The notes beneath the pieces are model-generated. The model had not been told where the DNA came from. It ran no database searches and saw only the letters and a program-made list of their open reading frames with translations. Shown in pieces: positions 52,715 through 64,000 of a stretch of 64,000 nucleotides of DNA. The position numbers were made by a program, and so were the translations under genes. Position 1 is the first letter of the stretch; the number at the start of each line of letters is the position of its first letter. Source of the stretch: Ruminiclostridium cellulolyticum H10 (GTDB lineage Bacteria > Bacillota > Clostridia > Acetivibrionales > DSM-1351); the NCBI RefSeq assembly GCF_000022065.1, contig NC_011898.1, positions 781,501 through 845,500 on the forward strand, in the 5' to 3' direction.

Positions 52715-53449
52715 ATGATAAATAAATTTAGTAGTATACCATTGTATCTGCAATTAAAAGATTTGATAATTAAAAAAATAGAAAACAATGAATTTCCCCC
52801 AAACTCACAAATTCCTTCTGAACAGGATTTATGCCAGATGTATGACATAAGCAGGCCAACTGTCAGGCAGGCTGTGAGTGAGCTGACAAACAGCGGTTAT
52901 CTGTACAAGGAAAAGGGAAGGGGAACGTTTGTTTATGGCAGGAAAAACGTAATTGATATTAAAAATTATAGCGGGTTTACAGATTCAATACTAGACTGCC
53001 AGATTCCTGCTGAGAAGAATATTATTGATTTGAAGGAAATAGAAAGTACATCTAATGGTCGACTCAATGAAATATTTAACTACAATTCAAGTATTGCAGT
53101 TGCACAAATAACATATTTGTCATTTATAAATAAAAATGAGGTTTATTCTCTAAATAAATCTTATATATCACTAAGTCTTTTCCCGGATATTATATCCCAA
53201 TTGAAGGACGGAAAATCCTCTATAGATATTTTAAGGGGGAAATATCCATTAATTCCTGATAAAAGCAAGAGTGTACTTGAAATTATATTTGCCGACCAAA
53301 TTGACTCACCACTGCTGAGAGTGCAGCCGGGTCAACCCCTTATTAAGCTTCAGAATACACTATTTTCTAAAAGTGGTCAGCCCGTTGAATATATTATATC
53401 AAAATACAGGGCAGATAATTGCAGATTATTGTTTGAAAATAGTAAATAA
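52715..53449 (+). CDS. GntR/HutC-family transcriptional regulator
   Basis: This regulator has an N-terminal winged helix (residues 5-72: I-P-L-Y-L-Q-L-K-D-L-I then Q-I-P-S-E-Q-D-L-C, S-R-P-T-V-R-Q-A-V and G-R-G-T-F-V) and a C-terminal UTRA ligand-binding domain (about 90-240). HutC-type members bind small metabolites such as amino sugars. The ligand here is unknown. The length is 244 residues. AGGGAG precedes the ATG. The hairpin over its promoter suggests autoregulation, which is inference. The downstream serine hydrolase gene has a separate promoter. Confidence 0.92.
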   Translation: MINKFSSIPLYLQLKDLIIKKIENNEFPPNSQIPSEQDLCQMYDISRPTVRQAVSELTNSGYLYKEKGRGTFVYGRKNVIDIKNYSGFTDSILDCQIPAEKNIIDLKEIESTSNGRLNEIFNYNSSIAVAQITYLSFINKNEVYSLNKSYISLSLFPDIISQLKDGKSSIDILRGKYPLIPDKSKSVLEIIFADQIDSPLLRVQPGQPLIKLQNTLFSKSGQPVEYIISKYRADNCRLLFENSK

Positions 53450-53475
53450 CGGGATATATTTTACAACGAACAATA

Positions 53476-53505
53476 TTGATAAGATTACATTACTTCAGCT
53501 TTAAT
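53476..53505 (+). promoter_or_regulatory. promoter for the serine hydrolase gene
   Basis: TTGATA at 53476-53481 and TTTAAT at 53500-53505 are 18 bp apart. Confidence 0.4.
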
Positions 53506-53557
53506 GATAGAATCAAATTTAATACATAATGTAATACAACATACGGAGGATAAAAAA

Positions 53558-54670
53558 ATGAGTTCTTACCGAATAAATAAACAAAAAAAATATAAAAAAA
53601 GACGTGCACTTATAATTTCAATAGGTTTGTTAGCTATAGTAGCAATAGCCATGGCAGTATATCTATTTTTTAACAAAGTGGAAACAGCAGGCACTATTCC
53701 ACCGGATTCATCAAAATCTGCGGCTGCTCAAACCGGTACATCTCAAAATACATCAACACCATCAGATTCGACTGCAGCAACAGGGACAAATACAGATGCC
53801 GTAAGCACCCAATCTTCCGCACAAAGCACTGATAAAGACGGAGTCGAAACTAAGGACCACGGTTTTCTGCCTAATATAGGGTCAGTTAAGAAAAGCGGAA
53901 AAATGGATGGACTAAAAAAATTAATAACTGACTATACCTCAGGGCTTTCAGGAAAGTACGGGGTTACTTTTATTGATCTGGCTACAGGAGAAATGGTCAA
54001 TGTTAATGATACTGACAGGTACATAGCAGCAAGTACCTCAAAACTCCCTATTAATGTTCTTTTGTATAAATATATCGAAGAAGGTAAGGTCAATATGGAT
54101 GATATTCTTACTTACCAGAAGGAAGACTTCGAACCCGGTACAGGAATAATACAAAGGTCTGCTTATGGAACTCAGTATACTGTACGTGAAACATCAAAGT
54201 TGGCAATACGAAAAAGCGATAATTGTGGTGTCAATATGATAATAAGACTTCTGGATATACAAAATATCCGTCAATACCTGGTTGATCTTGGGGGGAAGGT
54301 TTACTATGATGAACGCCATCGTTCATGTCCCTACGATATGGCATTGGTAGCTCAGGATTTGTATAAGCACTACCTGAAAAATGAAGCTGTTTATGGGGAT
54401 CTTATAAACGACCTTGAAAACACTGACTGGCGTGATAGGATTGATGCCAAGCTTACAGGTGTAAAGGTTGCTCATAAAATCGGCAATCAGGTGAAAACGG
54501 CAAACGATGTAGGAATAGTCTTTGCATCACACCCATATGTACTTTCAATTATGGCAGATAATGTGGATTTTGGAACAGCCTGTAAGAATGAAGCAACATT
54601 GTCAAAAATGATTTACGATTATGTAGAGGGTTACGCAGGTAGTACAGATGGATTACAAAATAATAACTAA
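53558..54670 (+). CDS. membrane-anchored serine hydrolase of the class A beta-lactamase fold
   Basis: The 370-residue protein has a Lys/Arg-rich cytoplasmic N-terminus and one membrane segment (residues 21-40: A-L-I-I-S-I-G-L-L-A). A Ser/Thr/Gln-rich linker of about 70 residues leads to an extracellular catalytic domain. Penicillin-recognising motifs are S-T-S-K (S-x-x-K), S-D-N and a K-I-G in place of K-T-G. It could hydrolyse beta-lactams or cell-wall peptides. The altered third motif and missing lipobox make a standard secreted beta-lactamase less certain. ATG 53558 follows CGGAGG. The longer start at 53504 is rejected. Confidence 0.85.
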   Translation: MSSYRINKQKKYKKRRALIISIGLLAIVAIAMAVYLFFNKVETAGTIPPDSSKSAAAQTGTSQNTSTPSDSTAATGTNTDAVSTQSSAQSTDKDGVETKDHGFLPNIGSVKKSGKMDGLKKLITDYTSGLSGKYGVTFIDLATGEMVNVNDTDRYIAASTSKLPINVLLYKYIEEGKVNMDDILTYQKEDFEPGTGIIQRSAYGTQYTVRETSKLAIRKSDNCGVNMIIRLLDIQNIRQYLVDLGGKVYYDERHRSCPYDMALVAQDLYKHYLKNEAVYGDLINDLENTDWRDRIDAKLTGVKVAHKIGNQVKTANDVGIVFASHPYVLSIMADNVDFGTACKNEATLSKMIYDYVEGYAGSTDGLQNNN

Positions 54671-54682
54671 AATATAAATTGC

Positions 54683-54718
54683 AAAAGCTCATTAACAAGT
54701 CTTGTGTAATGAGCTTTT
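54683..54718 (+). terminator. terminator after the serine hydrolase gene
   Basis: A perfect 12-bp stem (54683-54694 with 54707-54718) is followed by GTCTTTTC. Confidence 0.75.
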
Positions 54719-54790
54719 GTCTTTTCAGACAAACTGTGAGTTTTTGGGTATAATAGGATATATGTTTACCAAGGAGGCTCCCAAAAAATA

Positions 54791-55432
54791 ATGCAAAATT
54801 TTATATTTAATTTGATACACCATGTAATAGAAAATAATGTTATTGTTACATATTTATTTTTCTTTTTATCAGGAATTCTTCAGTTGGTGTTCCCGCCTTT
54901 TCCGTCAGATGTTATAATCGTGTTTGAAGGTTATCTGACAACCTTAGGAGGTCAATTTCATTTTATACCGGTAATGATTAACTCAATACTAGGCAGCCTT
55001 ATCGGTTCAATCCTTGTTTATTGGTTTGGGTACAAAAAAGGTAATGAAGTTTTAAGGTATAAGATAGTTTTAAAGTATATTGACGAAAAACACATTAAAC
55101 GTTCGGAAAAGGTATTCCATAAATATGGCAAGTATGGCTTGATCTTAAGTAAGTTTATACCAGGGACAAGCACTATAATGGTACTGTTTTCAGGAGTTTT
55201 TCGAGTTGAAAAGAAAGTTTGTTTTTCATATGTAATGATATCAATAATTTTGCAGCAATTAGTATATTTGCTTATAGGGCGTCTGATAGGGAATAACATT
55301 GACGCAGTAAACAGATTTTTATCATATTTTAATATTTTTTCGGTAGCTATTTTAGCTTGTTTCGTAATAGTAGGGTTTGTATTATATAAAGTAAAAAAAT
55401 CTAAAAAACGTGTAAGTACTGACAATAAGTGA
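54791..55432 (+). CDS. DedA/SNARE-associated family membrane protein
   Basis: DedA proteins are inner-membrane proteins needed for envelope integrity, and some act as polyprenyl-phosphate or phospholipid flippases. The 213 residues have an N-terminal hydrophobic helix, a re-entrant-like V-F-P-P-F-P-S-D-V-I-I-V segment, G-S-I-L-V-Y-W-F-G-Y-K-K-G, and F-I-P-G-T-S-T-I-M-V-L-F-S-G with the conserved Arg-containing neighbour replaced by Lys in S-K-F. The tail is Lys-rich. AAGGAGG precedes the ATG, 11 bp away. It stands alone between two terminators. Confidence 0.87.
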   Translation: MQNFIFNLIHHVIENNVIVTYLFFFLSGILQLVFPPFPSDVIIVFEGYLTTLGGQFHFIPVMINSILGSLIGSILVYWFGYKKGNEVLRYKIVLKYIDEKHIKRSEKVFHKYGKYGLILSKFIPGTSTIMVLFSGVFRVEKKVCFSYVMISIILQQLVYLLIGRLIGNNIDAVNRFLSYFNIFSVAILACFVIVGFVLYKVKKSKKRVSTDNK

Positions 55433-55536
55433 TTTTAGTATTGCGAAATATTCCCTGTTTAATTATTAATAATGTGAAAATAATATCTTTGAGTATAACA
55501 TTTACTAAAAAAATAATACTGGGGAGGTGATTTAAA

Positions 55537-55698
55537 ATGGATGCACCTTGTATGAAAGTTAAGTGTGGTGTCATAAATTGTGCCTATAATGAAGGTCATA
55601 TGTGCTATGCCGACGCACTTGAGGTAAACCCTATGGATGGAGCCAAAGCCAGTATAAGTGATGAGACATGCTGCACAACATTTAAAGATAAAATTTGA
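55537..55698 (+). CDS. small Cys-rich DUF1540-like protein
   Basis: The 53-residue product starts M-D-A-P-C-M-K-V-K-C and ends D-E-T-C-C-T-T-F-K-D-K-I. Its spacing of Cys (C-x4-C near the start, then C, C and a C-C pair) matches the DUF1540 pattern, a short zinc-ribbon-like domain found in spore formers. Function is unknown. GGGGAGGTGA lies 8 bases before the ATG, a strong ribosome site. A 13-bp hairpin follows. Confidence 0.85.
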   Translation: MDAPCMKVKCGVINCAYNEGHMCYADALEVNPMDGAKASISDETCCTTFKDKI

Positions 55699-55714
55699 TT
55701 TCGGATAACCCTTA

Positions 55715-55753
55715 GAATAGGATAATCGGATTTAAATACTGATTATCCTATTC
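55715..55753 (+). terminator. hairpin after the DUF1540-like gene
   Basis: A perfect 13-bp stem (55715-55727 with 55741-55753) has a 13-nt loop. The following bases are AT-rich but not a T-run. Confidence 0.65.
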
Positions 55754-56103
55754 AATAAAGTAGATAAATGAAATTCATAAGCTTTTAGTTAGTTATGTCG
55801 ATATACTGTCAAGAAGTAATTACAAGTCCAATTCGATTTAATGACAAAATAATCCAATTTATATATTATTCGTACTAATTCCATGTCTGTACACCTCTTT
55901 ATAATAGTAGTTTTAAATATAACATAATATTTTTTATGGAAATTAAGCATTAAAAATATTACAAAAAGTCCAAATAATTAACATAAAATTTAATTTATTT
56001 ACTTTATTGAATGTAGAAAAAAAGCACAAATAACAGAATAATGATATAATAATATTTATTAAAATTTACTAAAAAACCTGTTGAAAAAATGTTAAAAAAG
56101 TAC
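55754..56103 (+). other. non-coding AT-rich spacer before the cip-cel promoter
   Basis: This 350-bp stretch is very AT-rich. I found no ORF with a ribosome site, no RNA motif and no clear repeat. Binding sites for cellulose-responsive regulators could lie here but I cannot identify any. Confidence 0.5.
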
Positions 56104-56132
56104 TTGTCATTTAATTACATAAATGGTAATAT
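56104..56132 (+). promoter_or_regulatory. probable cip-cel operon promoter
   Basis: TTGTCA at 56104-56109 and TAATAT at 56127-56132 are separated by exactly 17 bp. Transcription would start near 56139, leaving a leader of about 636 nt before cipC. From memory, published mapping of the R. cellulolyticum cip-cel promoter also found a leader of this size. Confidence 0.75.
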
Positions 56133-56170
56133 GGATTTGAGGCATTAATAGTTATATGAAATTATATGAA

Positions 56171-56184
56171 AAAAAGCGTTTAAA
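56171..56184 (+). promoter_or_regulatory. candidate CcpA cre site in the cip-cel leader
   Basis: aaaaagcgtttaaa keeps the AAAGCGTTTA core of the cre consensus (11 of 14 positions), about +33 from the predicted start. Two weaker cre-like sites are at 56520-56533 (tgtacgcgtttata-like) and around 56554-56567. CcpA control of this operon is known in R. cellulolyticum. Which site is used cannot be told here. Confidence 0.4.
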
Positions 56185-56609
56185 GGGGTAATGTATTATT
56201 AATTAAATTAAACAAAAAGAGGATAAAATTTGTAATGGTAAGCACCTGAGGTAAACGGCTTAAAACATATTCATTTCAAATATCTGTAAGATTCACTTTT
56301 AGTAAGTATTAATTCTCTGAGTTATATTCTTTCTATCTATCACAATATCAAAGTATAAATTATTTCGTAAGAATCATTGGTTATATGTAGCTGTAAGCAT
56401 TATGACAAAATAGGACCTTCTTTTCAGAAAAAGTTATCGTTAATTAAAAATCTAATAAAAAGTGATTATAAAAAATATCAAAATAATCGCAAAAAACAAA
56501 TGTGATAAGTTTAGCTTTGTGTACGCGTTTATATTTTGAAAAATTTTATAACAGTAGAAGCATTTCTGAATTAATTTAACTTATGAAAAACCACTTAGCT
56601 AATAAAGAT

Positions 56610-56620
56610 TAAGGAGGTGA
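56610..56620 (+). promoter_or_regulatory. orphan Shine-Dalgarno (STAB-SD-like) in the cip-cel leader
   Basis: TAAGGAGGTGA is an 11-nt perfect complement of the 16S rRNA 3' end, but no ATG, GTG or TTG occurs within 20 nt downstream. The cipC start is 155 nt away. In Bacillus such untranslated SD sequences (cry3-type STAB-SD) protect mRNA by binding 30S subunits. Confidence 0.6.
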
Positions 56621-56646
56621 AATATATTTATTCAGTTATATCAGTA

Positions 56647-61415
<4,769 letters not shown>

Positions 61416-61432
61416 TTATTGAATTTAAATTT

Positions 61433-61467
61433 TCCATACTTTATGGCATCAAGCCATAAAGTATGGA
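61433..61467 (+). other. 15-bp stem-loop between cipC and cel48F
   Basis: 61433-61447 pairs perfectly with 61453-61467 around a 5-nt loop. There is no T-run after it, so transcription should continue into cel48F. A small second hairpin (61484-61488 with 61495-61499) follows. Stem-loops of this kind are reported to protect processed cip-cel mRNA 3' ends. Confidence 0.8.
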
Positions 61468-61531
61468 GTAAAAAAACATATGAGCAGATTTTACTCTGCC
61501 ATAAAAATTCAAAGAATAAGGAAGGTGTAAA

Positions 61532-63700
61532 ATGAGTAAGAATTTTAAAAGAGTAGGAGCAGTTGCAGTTGCTGCTGCAATGTCATTATCTATAATGGCA
61601 ACAACCAGCATAAATGCAGCTTCAAGTCCTGCAAACAAGGTGTACCAGGATCGTTTTGAATCCATGTACAGCAAGATTAAGGATCCTGCAAACGGATACT
61701 TCAGTGAACAGGGAATTCCTTACCACTCAATTGAAACACTGATGGTCGAAGCTCCTGACTACGGACATGTTACAACAAGTGAAGCTATGTCCTATTATAT
61801 GTGGTTGGAAGCAATGCACGGAAGATTTTCAGGAGATTTTACAGGTTTTGATAAGTCTTGGTCTGTTACCGAACAGTATTTGATCCCAACAGAAAAGGAT
61901 CAGCCCAATACAAGTATGAGCAGATATGATGCTAACAAACCGGCTACATACGCTCCGGAATTTCAGGACCCAAGCAAGTATCCTTCTCCGTTGGATACTA
62001 GTCAACCTGTTGGTAGAGATCCAATCAACTCACAATTGACTTCAGCATACGGAACAAGCATGCTGTATGGAATGCACTGGATACTTGACGTTGATAACTG
62101 GTATGGATTTGGAGCAAGAGCTGATGGAACCTCCAAGCCATCATATATCAATACTTTCCAAAGAGGTGAGCAGGAGTCAACTTGGGAAACCATACCTCAA
62201 CCATGTTGGGATGAACATAAATTTGGTGGACAGTACGGATTCCTGGATCTCTTTACAAAGGATACAGGTACTCCGGCAAAGCAATTCAAATATACAAATG
62301 CTCCAGATGCTGATGCTCGTGCAGTTCAAGCAACTTACTGGGCTGATCAGTGGGCAAAAGAACAAGGTAAGAGCGTAAGTACTAGCGTAGGTAAGGCAAC
62401 AAAGATGGGTGATTACCTTAGATATTCATTCTTTGATAAGTATTTCAGAAAGATCGGACAACCTTCTCAGGCTGGTACCGGATATGATGCAGCACATTAT
62501 CTGCTTTCATGGTACTATGCATGGGGTGGTGGAATTGACTCTACCTGGTCTTGGATAATCGGTAGCAGTCATAATCATTTCGGTTACCAGAACCCATTTG
62601 CAGCTTGGGTACTTTCAACAGATGCAAACTTCAAGCCTAAGTCATCAAATGGTGCATCAGACTGGGCAAAGAGTTTGGACAGACAGCTTGAATTCTATCA
62701 GTGGTTGCAGTCAGCAGAAGGTGCTATTGCCGGTGGAGCTACAAACTCATGGAACGGACGTTATGAAGCAGTTCCTTCAGGTACATCAACATTCTATGGA
62801 ATGGGTTATGTAGAAAACCCTGTATATGCTGACCCAGGTAGTAACACTTGGTTTGGTATGCAGGTATGGTCAATGCAGCGTGTAGCTGAATTGTACTATA
62901 AGACTGGCGATGCCAGAGCTAAGAAACTCTTAGACAAATGGGCAAAATGGATTAATGGCGAAATCAAGTTCAATGCTGACGGAACATTCCAGATTCCTAG
63001 CACAATTGATTGGGAAGGACAGCCGGATACTTGGAATCCAACACAGGGATACACCGGAAATGCAAACTTGCATGTTAAAGTTGTTAACTATGGTACTGAC
63101 CTAGGTTGTGCTTCTTCACTTGCAAACACATTGACTTACTATGCTGCTAAATCAGGAGATGAAACTTCAAGGCAGAATGCACAGAAATTACTTGACGCTA
63201 TGTGGAATAACTATAGCGATTCAAAGGGTATATCAACTGTTGAACAGCGTGGTGATTACCATAGATTCCTTGATCAGGAAGTTTTTGTACCAGCTGGTTG
63301 GACTGGAAAAATGCCTAACGGCGACGTAATCAAATCTGGTGTCAAGTTCATAGACATTCGTTCCAAGTACAAGCAGGATCCTGAATGGCAGACAATGGTT
63401 GCTGCATTACAGGCAGGACAGGTTCCAACTCAGAGATTACACCGTTTCTGGGCTCAGAGTGAATTTGCAGTTGCAAATGGAGTTTATGCAATACTCTTCC
63501 CAGATCAAGGTCCAGAAAAATTATTGGGTGATGTAAACGGTGACGAAACTGTAGACGCTATTGACCTTGCTATACTTAAAAAATATCTTTTAAACAGCAG
63601 TACTACAATAAATACTGCAAATGCAGATATGAATAGTGATAATGCTATTGACGCTATTGACTATGCTCTTTTAAAGAAAGCACTTCTTTCTATCCAATAG
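61532..63700 (+). CDS. cel48F: processive endocellulase Cel48F (GH48 with dockerin)
   Basis: Cel48F is the main processive cellulase of the cellulosome. The protein begins with a signal peptide ([11 protein letters not shown], cleaved near I-N-A-A). The GH48 catalytic domain covers about residues 33-655 and contains [13 protein letters not shown], where the final Glu corresponds to the proposed proton donor, plus a tunnel rich in Trp. A type I dockerin of about 60 residues ends the protein, with two calcium-binding loops (D-V-N-G-D-E-T-V-D and D-M-N-S-D-N-A-I-D). Its length of 722 matches the known enzyme. AGGAAGGTG precedes the ATG. Confidence 0.98.
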   Translation: MSKNFKRVGAVAVAAAMSLSIMATTSINAASSPANKVYQDRFESMYSKIKDPANGYFSEQGIPYHSIETLMVEAPDYGHVTTSEAMSYYMWLEAMHGRFSGDFTGFDKSWSVTEQYLIPTEKDQPNTSMSRYDANKPATYAPEFQDPSKYPSPLDTSQPVGRDPINSQLTSAYGTSMLYGMHWILDVDNWYGFGARADGTSKPSYINTFQRGEQESTWETIPQPCWDEHKFGGQYGFLDLFTKDTGTPAKQFKYTNAPDADARAVQATYWADQWAKEQGKSVSTSVGKATKMGDYLRYSFFDKYFRKIGQPSQAGTGYDAAHYLLSWYYAWGGGIDSTWSWIIGSSHNHFGYQNPFAAWVLSTDANFKPKSSNGASDWAKSLDRQLEFYQWLQSAEGAIAGGATNSWNGRYEAVPSGTSTFYGMGYVENPVYADPGSNTWFGMQVWSMQRVAELYYKTGDARAKKLLDKWAKWINGEIKFNADGTFQIPSTIDWEGQPDTWNPTQGYTGNANLHVKVVNYGTDLGCASSLANTLTYYAAKSGDETSRQNAQKLLDAMWNNYSDSKGISTVEQRGDYHRFLDQEVFVPAGWTGKMPNGDVIKSGVKFIDIRSKYKQDPEWQTMVAALQAGQVPTQRLHRFWAQSEFAVANGVYAILFPDQGPEKLLGDVNGDETVDAIDLAILKKYLLNSSTTINTANADMNSDNAIDAIDYALLKKALLSIQ

Positions 63701-63731
63701 TATTTAATACTATGACGCATATGTAACCTTA

Positions 63732-63787
63732 AAGTCCGGACAGTATTTGGTTTGATTAAATTACTCATTCTTGTACTGTCCGGGCTT
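63732..63787 (+). other. 14-bp stem-loop between cel48F and cel8C
   Basis: 63732-63745 pairs with 63774-63787 with one G-U pair and a 28-nt loop. No T-run follows. It probably stabilises the cel48F mRNA end after processing. Confidence 0.75.
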
Positions 63788-63828
63788 ATGAGTTACAAAG
63801 AAAAAAAGAAAAGGATTAAGGTAAGAAC

Positions 63829-64000
63829 ATGATCAAAGGTTCAAGCTTAAAGAGATTTAAATCGCTTGTTATGGCGGCTATATTTAGTGTTTCAATAATC
63901 TCAACTGCCATCGCTTCAAGTGCAGCTGATCAAATTCCTTTCCCATATGACGCAAAATATCCAAATGGAGCTTACAGTTGTCTGGCGGATAGTCAGTCAA
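63829..64000 (+). CDS. cel8C: GH8 endoglucanase Cel8C, 3'-truncated by the window edge
   Basis: Only the first 57 codons are present. They encode a Lys/Arg N-terminus, a hydrophobic signal peptide core (L-V-M-A-A-I-F-S-V-S-I-I) ending around S-S-A-A, and the mature start D-Q-I-P-F-P-Y-D-A-K-Y-P-N-G-A-Y, typical of clostridial GH8 endoglucanases such as CelC. The position, third in the operon after cipC and cel48F, also matches R. cellulolyticum cel8C. The ribosome site is AAGGTAAG. The catalytic domain and dockerin are outside the window. Confidence 0.9.
   Translation, partial: MIKGSSLKRFKSLVMAAIFSVSIISTAIASSAADQIPFPYDAKYPNGAYSCLADSQS

Noticed and set aside
55754-56103. Additional small gene before the cip-cel promoter
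   Set aside because: No ORF with a plausible ribosome site was seen in this AT-rich stretch.

Overview
The window looks like a mesophilic, cellulose-degrading, spore-forming clostridium. It is AT-rich, and its last 8 kb begin a cip-cel cellulosome operon: a 1546-residue scaffoldin (CBM3a, X2, seven cohesins, X2, one more cohesin), a 722-residue GH48 cellulase with dockerin, and the start of a GH8 enzyme. Those lengths and that domain order match CipC and Cel48F of Ruminiclostridium (Clostridium) cellulolyticum as I remember them. Species assignment is therefore an inference, but a strong one.

Layout. 1-3.8 kb: recA (5' end outside the window), recX, rimO, pgsA. 3.9-10.2 kb: fatty-acid and phospholipid cluster fapR-plsX-fabH-fabD-fabG-acpP-fabF, with a FapR operator at the fapR promoter. 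10.3-12.1 kb: rnc and a radical SAM gene that appears to start at ATT. 12.1-16.3 kb: sporulation-flavoured genes (spoVS with a sigma-H-type promoter, a superoxide dismutase, a coat F protein, a Gly/Arg-rich small protein) and an IS110-family element whose transposase has an in-frame amber stop. 16.4-18.5 kb: nitroreductase-like and aldo/keto reductase-ferredoxin genes. 18.6-23.2 kb: smc-ftsY. 23.2-29.5 kb: UPF0182 membrane protein, KimA-like transporter, ROK protein, PC4/YdbC protein. 29.6-32.8 kb: anaerobic ribonucleotide reductase nrdD-nrdG behind a pair of NrdR-like boxes. 32.9-37.4 kb: LTA-synthase-like protein, then type II pantothenate kinase and an OPT transporter on the minus strand. 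37.8-48.1 kb: NYN protein, then the conserved translation and secretion block ylxM-ffh-rpsP-khpA-rimM-trmD-rplS-lepB-rbgA-rnhB-ylqG-ylqH-yraN. 48.1-55.7 kb: dipeptidase, aminotransferase, purB, GntR regulator, serine hydrolase, DedA protein, DUF1540 protein. 55.7-64 kb: about 1 kb of non-coding DNA and the cip-cel operon.

Most of the window is ordinary housekeeping. The least explained signals are mainly RNA-level: interlocking stems between recA and recX, an ATT start codon, a nrdD leader segment complementary to the bases just before its AUG, non-coding IS110 flanks that may encode a bridge RNA, and a cip-cel leader holding an 11-nt perfect anti-SD complement with no start codon plus a terminator-like hairpin. 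Strong stem-loops lie between cipC, cel48F and cel8C. I saw no tRNA, rRNA, CRISPR array, prophage or obvious defence system.
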